DNA from: Arthrobacter sp. Soc17.1.1.1
GTDB taxonomy: Bacteria; Actinomycetota; Actinomycetes; Actinomycetales; Micrococcaceae
Direction: 5' to 3'
DNA: 64,000 nucleotides
Assembly: GCF_036867195.1 (NCBI RefSeq)
Contig: NZ_JBAJII010000001.1
Span: forward strand, 1,116,001 to 1,180,000
The notes under the pieces are model-generated. The model did not search any database, was not told where the DNA came from, and worked only from the letters and a program-made list of their open reading frames with translations. This document shows positions 34,392 through 43,300 of this stretch, piece by piece. Numbering within the stretch: position 1 is the stretch's first letter; every line of letters begins with the position of its first letter. Made by a program: the position numbers and the translations under genes.

Positions 34392-34673
34392 CTAGCGGAC
34401 GCTCCGCCGCCAGGACCCGGGCCCGGGCGTCGGGCCCAGCCGCAGCAGGGCGCGCCGTACCCAGGACCGACCGTGGTCCGGGGCGTCGTCGGCCTCGCCC
34501 GCACCCTGGAGGGTGAGCACGACGGCGGTGAGGGCCGCGAGCTCCTCGTCGGTCGGACGGCCGGACACCACCGACAGGACGGCCGGGCTGTCGGCCGGGC
34601 TGTCGGCGGGGCTGTCTGCGGGGCTGTCGGTGGGGTTGCCGGCCGCGTCGCCGGCCGGGGTCACGCCGCTCAC
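34392..34673 (-). CDS. accE: Acyl-CoA carboxylase epsilon subunit
   Basis: A 93-residue protein. The core [20 protein letters not shown] is the epsilon-subunit (AccE) motif that binds the beta subunit in actinobacterial complexes, and the tail ends SWRRSVR. The first 30 residues are a [11 protein letters not shown] repeat from a 12-base unit. The start is GTG 34673, overlapping the accD stop codon (GTGA), so synthesis is coupled. Confidence 0.85.
   Translation of the reverse strand: MSGVTPAGDAAGNPTDSPADSPADSPADSPAVLSVVSGRPTDEELAALTAVVLTLQGAGEADDAPDHGRSWVRRALLRLGPTPGPGSWRRSVR
34585..34632 (-). repeat. Four 12-nt repeats in the epsilon gene
   Basis: GGGCTGTCGGCC and three near copies (GGGCTGTCGGCG, GGGCTGTCTGCG, GGGCTGTCGGTG) encode the N-terminal Asp-Ser-Pro-Ala repeats. 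Confidence 0.85.
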
Positions 34674-36265
34674 AGCGGGATGTTCCCGTGCTTCTTGACG
34701 GGGTTCGAGGCGCGCTTGTCCCGCAGGGCGCGCAGCCCGCGGACGATCTGCAGGCGCGTCTCGGACGGGGCGATGACGGCGTCGACGTAGCCGAGCTGGG
34801 CCGCCTGGTACGGGTTCAGCAGCTCCTCCTCGTACTGCTGCACGACGTCGGCCCGCGCGGCCTCGACGTCCCCGCCGGCCTCGGCGACGGCCTTGAGCTG
34901 CCCGCGGTAGAGGATGTTGACCGCGCCCTGGGCGCCCATGACGCCGATCTGCGCGGTGGGCCAGGCGAGGTTGAGGTCCGCGCCGAGCTTCTTGGAGCCC
35001 ATGACGATGTACGCGCCGCCGTACGCCTTGCGCGTGATGACGGTCAGCTTCGGCACGGTGGCCTCCGCATAGGCATAGAGGAGCTTGGCGCCGCGCCGGA
35101 TGATGCCCTGGAACTCCTGGTCCTTGCCGGGCAGGAACCCGGGCACGTCCACGAGGGTCAGGATGGGGATGTTGAACGCGTCGCAGTGCCGCACGAAGCG
35201 CGCGGCCTTCTCGGACGCGTTGATGTCGAGCGTTCCCGCGAACTGCAGGGGCTGGTTGGCCACGATCCCGATGGTGTGCCCCTCCACCCGGGCGTACCCG
35301 GTGACCACGTTCGGCGCGTACAGGGACTGCAGCTCGAGGAAGTGCCCGTCGTCCACGACGGCTGCGATGACGGCGTGCATGTCGTACGGCTGGTTCGCGG
35401 CGTCGGGGATCAGCTCGTCGAGGGCGAGGTCGTCGTCCGTCACCTCGGGCTCCTCCAGGAAGGCCGTGAGCGGGGCCTCCGCGAGGTTGTTCGACGGCAG
35501 GAAGTCGAGGAGCTCGCGCACGAACCCGATGGCGTCGGCCTCGTCGGAGGCGAGATAGGCGGAGGTGCCCGTCGTCGTGTTGTGCTGCCGGGCGCCGCCG
35601 AGGGTCTCCATGTCCACGTCCTCGCCCGTGACCGTCTTGATGACGTCCGGGCCCGTGATGAACATGTGGGAGGTCTTGTCCACCATGACCACGAAATCGG
35701 TCAGGGCGGGGGAGTAGGCCGCGCCGCCCGCACATGGGCCCATGATGAGGGAGATCTGCGGGACCACACCCGAGGCGTGGACGTTGTTGCGGAAGATGTC
35801 CGCGAACATCGCCAGCGATGCGACGCCCTCCTGGATGCGGGCGCCGCCGCCGTCGTTGATGCCGATCACGGGGCAGCCGTTGCGCAGCGCGAACTCCTGC
35901 ACCTTCACGATCTTCTCGCCGTTGACCTGGCTGAGCGACCCGCCGTAGACCGTGAAGTCCTGGCTGTAGATTGCGATGAGCCGGCCGTCCACGGTGGCGT
36001 AGCCGGAAACCACGCCGTCGCCGAGCGGTTTCTTCCGTTCCATGCCGAACGCGGTGGAACGGTGCACCGCGAGGGCGTCGAACTCGACGAAGGAGCCCTC
36101 GTCCACGAGCAGGTCGATGCGCTCGCGGGCGGTGTTCTTGCCGCGCGCGTGCTGCCTCTCGACCGCCTCGGGACCGGAGGGCTGCTCGGAGAGCGCCTTG
36201 CGCCTCCGGAAGTCAGCGAGCTTCCCGGCCGTCGTGGTGAGGTCGGGCTGCAGGTCCTGATGCAT
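34670..36265 (-). CDS. accD: Acyl-CoA carboxylase beta subunit (carboxyltransferase)
   Basis: A 531-residue AccD5/PccB-type carboxyltransferase that moves CO2 from biotin to acetyl- or propionyl-CoA. Motifs include [29 protein letters not shown], the oxyanion site [32 protein letters not shown], and [17 protein letters not shown] 36265 has GGAG five bases upstream; the frame is open to 36412. A TAGACT -10 box and a TTGTAGG dyad lie upstream. Epsilon follows by overlap and birA is close by, so the enzyme and its biotinylation are encoded together. Confidence 0.94.
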   Translation of the reverse strand: MHQDLQPDLTTTAGKLADFRRRKALSEQPSGPEAVERQHARGKNTARERIDLLVDEGSFVEFDALAVHRSTAFGMERKKPLGDGVVSGYATVDGRLIAIYSQDFTVYGGSLSQVNGEKIVKVQEFALRNGCPVIGINDGGGARIQEGVASLAMFADIFRNNVHASGVVPQISLIMGPCAGGAAYSPALTDFVVMVDKTSHMFITGPDVIKTVTGEDVDMETLGGARQHNTTTGTSAYLASDEADAIGFVRELLDFLPSNNLAEAPLTAFLEEPEVTDDDLALDELIPDAANQPYDMHAVIAAVVDDGHFLELQSLYAPNVVTGYARVEGHTIGIVANQPLQFAGTLDINASEKAARFVRHCDAFNIPILTLVDVPGFLPGKDQEFQGIIRRGAKLLYAYAEATVPKLTVITRKAYGGAYIVMGSKKLGADLNLAWPTAQIGVMGAQGAVNILYRGQLKAVAEAGGDVEAARADVVQQYEEELLNPYQAAQLGYVDAVIAPSETRLQIVRGLRALRDKRASNPVKKHGNIPL

Positions 36266-36354
36266 GAATACTCCGGTCGGCGGTCGATGGTCGGCGCGTG
36301 GAAGGTGTGCGCCGCCGGCTGGAGGTTTCCTCCAACCCGCGGCACAATTCCACC

Positions 36355-36360
36355 AGTCTA
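36355..36360 (-). promoter_or_regulatory. -10 box of accD
   Basis: Minus-strand TAGACT. The start would be near 36348, leaving a leader of about 80 bases. Confidence 0.5.
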
Positions 36361-36382
36361 GTGAGGTTCGGGAGGTCCGCCG

Positions 36383-36399
36383 TTGTAGGACGTCTACAG
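36383..36399. promoter_or_regulatory. TTGTAGG palindrome, candidate operator, site 2
   Basis: TTGTAGG-ACG-TCTACAG matches the site upstream of the carboxylase alpha gene (27553-27569) in both half-sites and spacing, with two changes. It overlaps the expected -35 region of accD. Confidence 0.58.
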
Positions 36400-36487
36400 T
36401 TTCGGTCCCCATCGCTTAGCCGGGCCGGTGATGTTACCCATGAGTAACATCGGTGCGTCGCGGCGCCGTCGCGCCCCGTCCGCTGCT

Positions 36488-36493
36488 TATGGT
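36488..36493 (+). promoter_or_regulatory. Leaderless promoter of the SDR gene (-10 box)
   Basis: TATGGT, six bases (GGAGCC), ATG 36500. Confidence 0.5.
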
Positions 36494-36499
36494 GGAGCC

Positions 36500-37381
36500 A
36501 TGACTCCACGCAACGAAGGCCCGCTCTCCGCCGCGGCGAGGACCGGCCGCGTCACCGGCGCCACGCTGGCCGGGCGCACCATCATCATGTCCGGCGGGAG
36601 CCGCGGCATCGGACTGGCGATCGCGCTCCGAGCCGCCCGCGACGGCGCGAACGTGGCCCTCATGGCCAAGACCGGCGAGCCGCACCCGAAGCTCGAGGGC
36701 ACCGTGTACACCGCCGCCGAGCAGATCGAGGCGGCCGGCGGGCGCGCCCTGCCGATCGTCGGCGACGTACGGAACGACGACGACGTCCGCGCCGCGGTGG
36801 ACGCCGCGGTGGGCACCTTCGGCGGCATCGACATCGTGGTCAACAACGCCTCCGCGATCGACCTGTCGAAGACGTCCGACGTCGACATGAAGCGCTACGA
36901 CCTCATGGCGGACATCAACGTCCGCGGCACCTTCATGCTCAGCAAGTTCTCCCTCGATGCGCTGAGCAAGTCCGCGAACCCCCACATCCTCACCCTCTCC
37001 CCGCCGCTGAACCTCGCGCCGCGGTGGGCCGCCATGCACCTGGCCTACACCATGGCGAAGTACGGGATGAGCCTGACAACGCTAGGGCTCGCGGAGGAGC
37101 TGAAGGACGAGGGCGTGGCCGTGAACTCGCTCTGGCCCGCCACCCTGATCGACACCGCGGCCATCCGCAACATGCCCGGCGGCGGCCGGATGGTCCAGGC
37201 GGCCCGCAGCCCCGAGATCGTCGCCGACGCCGCGCACGCCATCCTGGTCCGCGTGGCCAGCAGCTGCACCGGGCACTTCTACACCGACGAGCAGGTACTG
37301 CGCGAGGAAGGCATCACCGACCTCACCGGGTACAGCCTCGGAGCGGCCGAGGACAAGCTCGTCCCGGACATCTTCCTCTGA
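36500..37381 (+). CDS. SDR-family oxidoreductase, HSDL2-like
   Basis: A 293-residue short-chain dehydrogenase/reductase. Cofactor motif MSGGSRGIGLAIALRAA, then GDVRNDDDV, VVNNASA and the catalytic YTMAKYG; the usual serine before it is in LTLSPPLN. The NAKTGEPHPKLEGT-like segment after the cofactor loop and the C-terminal LREEG.TDLTGY suit the HSDL2-like branch, thought to act on fatty or steroid substrates. The ATG is six bases after a TATGGT box, so it is probably leaderless. It is divergent from accD. Confidence 0.88.
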   Translation: MTPRNEGPLSAAARTGRVTGATLAGRTIIMSGGSRGIGLAIALRAARDGANVALMAKTGEPHPKLEGTVYTAAEQIEAAGGRALPIVGDVRNDDDVRAAVDAAVGTFGGIDIVVNNASAIDLSKTSDVDMKRYDLMADINVRGTFMLSKFSLDALSKSANPHILTLSPPLNLAPRWAAMHLAYTMAKYGMSLTTLGLAEELKDEGVAVNSLWPATLIDTAAIRNMPGGGRMVQAARSPEIVADAAHAILVRVASSCTGHFYTDEQVLREEGITDLTGYSLGAAEDKLVPDIFL

Positions 37382-37445
37382 CACCCGGTTCCCGTCCCCG
37401 GGCCGGCCGGCCGGATGTGGTCGGGCCGGAGGGAGGCGCTCCGGA

Positions 37446-37451
37446 TAAGAT
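37446..37451 (+). promoter_or_regulatory. Leaderless promoter of birA (-10 box)
   Basis: TAAGAT, seven bases (CGATGCC), ATG 37459. Confidence 0.55.
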
Positions 37452-37458
37452 CGATGCC

Positions 37459-38340
37459 ATGTCCTCCCGCTACTCCAATCTCGAGCGCCCGGGCCTGAAC
37501 CTCGGCGCGCTGAGGACAGCGCTGTGCATGCCGTCGGGTCCGTTCTCGCGCCTCGACATCGTGCCCCGGACGGGGTCCACGAACACGGACCTCGTGGAGC
37601 ACGCGCAGCGCGAGGCGGCGGGCTGGCCGGATCTCAGCGTCCTGGGGGCCGAGGTGCAGACCGCGGGCCGGGGGCGGCTGGGCCGCAGCTGGGTGGCCCC
37701 CGAGCGGTCCTCGCTCTTCGTGAGCGTGCTCCTGCGGCCCTTCAACCGCCACGGCAGGCCCGTGCCCACCGCCGCCTACTCCTGGTTCTCCCTGCTGGCA
37801 GCCCTCGCGCTCGCCGAGAGCATCGAGGACCGCACCGAGATCGCCCCGCAGCTCAAGTGGCCCAACGACGTCACCGTGGACGGCCGGAAGCTCGCCGGGG
37901 TGCTCGCGCAGTTCGTACCCGGCGCCGGCGCCGAGCCACCCGCCGTCGTCGTCGGGGTGGGTCTCAACGTCAGCCTCACCGAGGACGAGCTCCCCGTCCC
38001 CACGGCCACCAGCCTGCTCCTCGAGTACGCGGGCACCACCGACCGGAATATCCTCCTGAAGTCCTTCCTGCGCTCGTTCGCCGACGCGTACCGCGCCTTC
38101 TGCGACGTGGACGGCGACGCCGAGGCCGCATGGGACGGCGGTCCGTCCCTCCACGCGCGGGTGGGCGCCCGCATGACGACCCTCGGCCAGGACGTCCGGG
38201 CCGAGCTGCCCGGCGGCGGCCTGCTCAGCGGGCGCGCCCTGGCCCTCGATGCGCAGGGTGCGCTGATCGTGCGCGACGACGACGGCGAACGCCACACCGT
38301 CTCGGCGGGCGAGGTCGTGCACCTCCGTCCGCAGGCGTAG
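37459..38340 (+). CDS. birA: Biotin--[acetyl-CoA-carboxylase] ligase
   Basis: A 293-residue class I biotin protein ligase with no N-terminal DNA-binding domain. It attaches biotin to the lysine of the carboxylase alpha subunit encoded at 25.6-27.5 kb. The biotin/ATP motif is GRGRLGRSWVAP at about residues 71-82, followed by KWPNDVTVDGRKLAGVL and VVGVGLNV; a small SH3-like C-terminal domain closes the protein. The frame is open to 37024 (inside the SDR gene), but ATG 37459 has a -10 box at leaderless distance. The PH-domain gene follows after three bases. Confidence 0.94.
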   Translation: MSSRYSNLERPGLNLGALRTALCMPSGPFSRLDIVPRTGSTNTDLVEHAQREAAGWPDLSVLGAEVQTAGRGRLGRSWVAPERSSLFVSVLLRPFNRHGRPVPTAAYSWFSLLAALALAESIEDRTEIAPQLKWPNDVTVDGRKLAGVLAQFVPGAGAEPPAVVVGVGLNVSLTEDELPVPTATSLLLEYAGTTDRNILLKSFLRSFADAYRAFCDVDGDAEAAWDGGPSLHARVGARMTTLGQDVRAELPGGGLLSGRALALDAQGALIVRDDDGERHTVSAGEVVHLRPQA

Positions 38341-38343
38341 CCC

Positions 38344-38964
38344 GTGCGGATCAAGCTGCTGCCGGGGGAGCGGGTCCTCGTCCGGACCCGTCCCAACCCC
38401 CTGCCGCTCGTCGGCCCGGTCCTCGCGGGTCTCGTGCTCCTCGGCGTCGGCGGCTTCGGCCTCGGCTACCTGACCGGCAGGTCGGTCCCCGGCCTCGCCG
38501 AGTGGCAGCCGGTGATCGCGCTCGCGGCGCTCGCCGCCGTCGTGCTCCTGCTGGTCCGGTTCACGGTCCGGCCCCTCGTCCGCTGGTCCGGCAACCGGTA
38601 CGTGCTCACGAGCATGCGGCTCATCCACCGGCGCGGTGCCACCCGGCGCACCGAGCACCAGATCAACCTGTCGGCGATCTCCCAGCTCCAGACCGAGCAG
38701 GGCCTCGCGCAGCGCATGGTGCGCAGCGGCACGCTCGTGGTGGACCTCGGGTTCGACCGCGCGCACGCGTACCCGCACGTGCCGCAGGTCGCCACGTTCA
38801 AGGAGTACGTGGTGCAGGCCATCGGCGAGCTCCCGCTGACGCGCATGTTCGATGGTGTAGACATGGAGATCGACCCGCAGTACGCCCACGGCGGGACACC
38901 GGGGGCGCAGGAGCGGACACAGCGGGGATGGGCGCAGCAGCAATGGAGGGGCGAGCAGTCGTGA
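38344..38964 (+). CDS. Membrane protein with bacterial PH domain
   Basis: A 206-residue protein with two membrane helices (about 23-46 and 57-76) and then a bPH2 domain: RWSGNRYVLTSMRLIHRRGA, INLSAISQLQTEQGLAQRM, GTLVVDLGF. Function of this class is unknown. GTG 38344 is three bases after the birA stop. Its own stop overlaps the GTG of the cyclase gene, so it may place or modulate the cyclase at the membrane (inference). Confidence 0.85.
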   Translation: MRIKLLPGERVLVRTRPNPLPLVGPVLAGLVLLGVGGFGLGYLTGRSVPGLAEWQPVIALAALAAVVLLLVRFTVRPLVRWSGNRYVLTSMRLIHRRGATRRTEHQINLSAISQLQTEQGLAQRMVRSGTLVVDLGFDRAHAYPHVPQVATFKEYVVQAIGELPLTRMFDGVDMEIDPQYAHGGTPGAQERTQRGWAQQQWRGEQS

Positions 38965-40193
38965 CAGTCGAGGACCGCCACGAGTCCGGCCGGCCGGCCG
39001 CGACCCCTCCTCACCCCGAGGAGATCGTCCCGGACGCGGACCGGATCGACGATGCCCCCGACGCTCCCGCCACCACCTCCCCGAAGGCCGTCTGGCAGCT
39101 GCAGTCCGACATGGCGACGGATGCCGGGGACCCGACGCCGTCCGTCCCCTCCCCGCTGGACCGCGAGACCATCCGGCGCCTCGAGCGGAAGCTCCTCGGC
39201 GCCGAGCGCACCCTCAAGCGCCGCGACATCGCCGCCGGCGCGGGTGTGTCCCTCCTGTCCGCGCGGAAGCTGTGGCGCGCCATGGGCTTCCCCAACATCG
39301 GCGACGACGACGTCGCGTTCACCGAGAAGGACCTCCAGGCGCTCACCACGATCATCGACCTGGTGCGCCAGGAGCAGCTCACCGAGGACGCCGCCATCTC
39401 GATCACCCGTGCCGTGGGGCAGATGACGGACCGCATGGTGGTCTGGCAGATCGAGGCCATCGTGGAGGAGATGGTGGCGCAGCGCGGACTCACGGACGCG
39501 GACGCGCGGAAGACGCTCGTCTCCGAGCTGCCGGATCTCATCGAGCCCCTCGAGAAGACCCTGGTGTACGCGTGGCGCCGGCAGATGAACGCGGCCGTCC
39601 AGCGGCTCGCGCTGCGCGCCGAATCGGGCCTGCGCTCCAGCGAGGCCGGGCGCGACGGCGACGAGCAGGACGCGCCGCTGCCGCTCGCCCGCGCCGTCGG
39701 CTTCGCGGACCTCGTCTCCTACACGAGCCTCTCCCGGCAGATGAACGAGCGCACCCTCGCGCAGCTGGTGCAGCGGTTCGAGAACAAGAGCGCGGAGATC
39801 ATCTCGGTGGGCGGCGGGCGGCTCGTCAAGACGATCGGCGACGAGGTGCTCTACATCGCGGAATCGCCCGAGGCCGGCGCGGAGATCTCCCTCGCCCTGT
39901 CCAAGGCCTTCTCCGAGGACGAGTTCCTCCCCTCGGCCCGCTGCTCGCTCGTGTGGGGCCGGGTGCTGTCCCGGCTCGGCGACATCTACGGGCCCACCGT
40001 GAACCTCGCCGCGCGCCTCACGGCGCTCGCCGAACCCGGCGAGGTGCTCGTGGACTCCGGCACGGCCGCGACGCTCACGCAGAACGAGAAGTTCGTCCTG
40101 ACGCCCCACGAGGCGCGCCAGGTGCGCGGGTTCGGCGAGGTGCGCCCCGTGACCCTGGCCCGGGGGACGGGCACGGGGATCATCCTCGACTGA
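38961..40193 (+). CDS. Class III adenylate cyclase with regulatory N-terminal domain
   Basis: A 410-residue soluble cyclase. Residues 60-190 match the adenylate cyclase regulatory domain of mycobacterial Rv1264, a pH-responsive enzyme: RDIAAGAGVSLLSARKLWRA, MGFPNIGDDDVAFTEKDL. The catalytic domain has the metal aspartates D250 (GFADLVSYT) and D294 (KTIGDEVLY), the adenine-selecting lysine in LVKTIGD, and the GDIYGPTVNLAARL strand with the transition-state Asn and Arg. All key residues are present, so it should make cAMP. GTG 38961 has GGAGGGG upstream and overlaps the PH-protein stop (GTGA). Confidence 0.93.
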   Translation: MTVEDRHESGRPAATPPHPEEIVPDADRIDDAPDAPATTSPKAVWQLQSDMATDAGDPTPSVPSPLDRETIRRLERKLLGAERTLKRRDIAAGAGVSLLSARKLWRAMGFPNIGDDDVAFTEKDLQALTTIIDLVRQEQLTEDAAISITRAVGQMTDRMVVWQIEAIVEEMVAQRGLTDADARKTLVSELPDLIEPLEKTLVYAWRRQMNAAVQRLALRAESGLRSSEAGRDGDEQDAPLPLARAVGFADLVSYTSLSRQMNERTLAQLVQRFENKSAEIISVGGGRLVKTIGDEVLYIAESPEAGAEISLALSKAFSEDEFLPSARCSLVWGRVLSRLGDIYGPTVNLAARLTALAEPGEVLVDSGTAATLTQNEKFVLTPHEARQVRGFGEVRPVTLARGTGTGIILD

Positions 40194-40250
40194 CCGCGGG
40201 AACGCCGGCGCGCGAACACGCGCGTGGGGAGCGGTCCCCGCGGTCCGGCG

Positions 40251-40279
40251 TTGGCACTTCGCCGGACCCGTGCGAGACT
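40251..40279 (+). promoter_or_regulatory. Promoter of the giant-protein cluster
   Basis: TTGGCA and GAGACT are 17 bases apart, with TGC before the -10. The transcript would start near 40286 and begin with an 8-bp hairpin (CCGCCCAC...GTGGGCGG, 40288-40307). Confidence 0.6.
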
Positions 40280-40337
40280 GCTACCGACCGCCCACCCGTG
40301 TGGGCGGCCCGCAGCACGATCAAATGGGGCACCAAGA

Positions 40338-43300
40338 GTGAAGTTCGCAGGTCTCAACCGCACAAGGCCGCAGCGCCGCCGTGCCATGTCCGCCGCCGTC
40401 GTGACCACTGTCACCGGGGCCGTCGTGGCCGGAGCGCTGCTGTACCCGGGTTTCGCGACCGCGGACGTCGACCTGAACGACGGCGGCGTCTGGGTCACCA
40501 ACGAGACCCTCGGCATGGTGGGCCACCTGAACTACCAGTCCCGCCTGCTCGACGGCGGCTACGCCGCGAACAGCGACGCGTTCGACATCCAGCAGCAGAC
40601 CTCCACCGTCTTCAACATCAACTCCGACCAGGCGAAGGTCAGCCCCGTCGACATCGCCAACGTGGTGCGCGGCACCGAGGTGCAGCTGCCCGGCGACGCG
40701 GTCCTCGCGATGGGCGGCACCACCGCGACCGTCACCGACCGGTCCACCGGGTCGGTCTGGATCACCACGACGGCGGCCCTCGCCGCCTTCAGCGACCAGG
40801 AGACGGACCCGGTCTCCACGGGCCGCGGCTCCGTGGCCGCCGTCTCGTCGTCGGGCCGGGTGACCGTCGCCGATCCCGAGGCCGGCACCATCAGCAGCTA
40901 CGCCGTCGCGGCGGACGGCACCTGGGAGGAGCCCGACGTCCGGGAGGCGCCGGAGCTCGCGAACACCGGCGACCTGCAGGTCGCCGCCGTGGGGGAGGAC
41001 ACCGTCGTCCTCGACCCCGCCTCGGGGCTCGTGGTCCTGCCGGACGGGAGGACCGCCACCTTCGAGGACACCGAACGCGCGAAGCTCCAGCAGAGCGGAC
41101 CCGCCGCGGAGACCGTCTCGATCGCCACCGAGACGTCCCTCATCCAGCAGCCGCTCGACGGTTCGGACGCCGTCACCACCGACATCGGCAACGGGCTGCC
41201 CGCCGCACCGGTGATGCAGGCCGGCTGCCTGCATGCCGCGTGGTCCGGCGCCGAGACGTACATCCGCGACTGCCGCGACGACGCGGACGACCGCCGGGAG
41301 GACATCCCCAACATCGGCGCCCAGTCGGAGCTCGTCTTCCGCGTGAACCGGGACGTCGTGGTCCTCAATGACGTCGCCGCGGGCGACGTGTGGCTCGTGC
41401 AGCAGAACCTCGAACTGGTCGACAACTGGGGGGACATCGTCCCGCCGAAGGACGAGTCGGACGAGGAGGACCAGGAGTCGGCGAGCGAGAACCCGGTCAA
41501 CACCCTGCCGGACCGCTCCGGGGAGAACCGCCCGCCCGTCGCCTCCGACGACTCGTTCGGCGCGCGTGCCGGACGCACCACGATCCTCAACGTGCTCGAC
41601 AACGACACCGACCCGGACGGCGACCTCCTGACCGCCACGCTCTCCGGCGACCAGCCGCCGTCGGGCACCGTGCAGAGCATCTACGACGGCGCCGGGATGC
41701 AGATCGTGGTGCCCGCCGACGCGCCCGTGGGGCGCAGCACCTTCCGGTACGACATCGAGGACGGCCGCGGCGGCAAGGCCGGGGCCGCCGTCACGCTCGA
41801 CGTCCGCGGGCCGGACGCCAACGAGGCGCCGCGCGCGAAGCGGCCCACGACCATCCTCGTGGAGCAGGGCCGCAGCGTCAGCCAGAACATCCTCAGCACG
41901 TGGGAGGACCCGGACGGCGACGACCTGTTCCTCGTCAGCGCGACCCCCACCCCCGACGGCGACCAGGTGCGCACACGCTCCGACGGTCTGCTGACCTTCC
42001 GGGACGTCGGCAAGAGCCAGGGCGTCAAGGAGGTGAAGATCGTCGTCTCCGACGGGCTGGAGGAGGTCGAGGGCACGGTCACCTTCGACGTGCGGGCGAA
42101 CGGCATCCTCCCGCCGGTGGCGAACTTCGACCACTTCACGGCGATCGTGGGCCAGGAGGTGCAGCTGTCCCCGCTGCAGAACGACCTCGACCCGGCCGGC
42201 GGGCAGCTGAGCCTCGCCAAGGCCGAGGCCACGGGCCAGGACGCCGCGATCACCCCCGACTACGACACCGGGACCATCGCCTTCACGCCGTCGCAGGCCG
42301 GGACGGTGTACCTCGAGTACCTCGTGACCAACGGCCCCCAGACCGCCAGCGGCCTCATCCGCGTGGACGCCAAGGCCAGCGGCATCGAGGGCGCCCCCGT
42401 GGCCGTCCGCGACGTGGCCCTGCTCCCGCGGAACGGGGACGTCCTGGTGGACGTCCTCGCCAACGACACCGACCCGACGGGCGGCGTCATGGTGGTGCAG
42501 TCCGTGACCACGCCGGACGGCTCGCCGCTCGACGTCGCCCTGCTCGACCACAACATCCTGCGCCTCCACGACGTGCGCGGCCTGAACCAGCAGAGCACCC
42601 TGAAGTACACCGTCTCCAACGGTGCCGCGTCGGCCACCGGGGAGGTCAGCGTGCTCTCCGTCGCCGGCCCCGAGACGCTCCTGCCGCCGCAGGCGACGCC
42701 GGACACCGCGACGGTCCGCGTGGGCGACGTCGTCAACATCCCCGTGCTCGACAACGACACCCACCCCAACGGCGACGCCCTCACCCTGGACCCCGTGATC
42801 GTGCAGGGCGTGGATCCCGCGGACGGCCGCATGTTCGCCTCCGAGAACGTGCTGCGCTTCGTCGCCGGCCCCACCGCGAAGACCGTCTACGCCATCTACA
42901 ACGTGCGTGACACCTCCGGCCAGGTGGACTCCGCCGAGGTGCGGATCACCATCAAGGCGCGCGACGACGCCAAGAACACCCAACCCGTCCCGAAGAACCT
43001 CGAGGGACGCGTGATCGCGGGCTCCACGGTGCGCATCCCGGTCCCGCTCGACGGCATCGACGCCGACGGCGACTCCGTGTTCCTCACCGGCATCGACAGC
43101 GCCCCGAAGCAGGGCGCGGCCGTCCCGGGTACGAACTACATCGACTTCACCGCGTCCGCGACCGGTGCGGGCACCGACTCATTCACGTACAGGGTGCGCG
43201 ACCGCTTCGGTCTCGAGAACACCGGCACCGTGCAGGTGGGTATCGCCCCCGCGGCCGAGGCGAACCAGAAGCCCATCGCGGTGAACGACGGCGCCATCCT

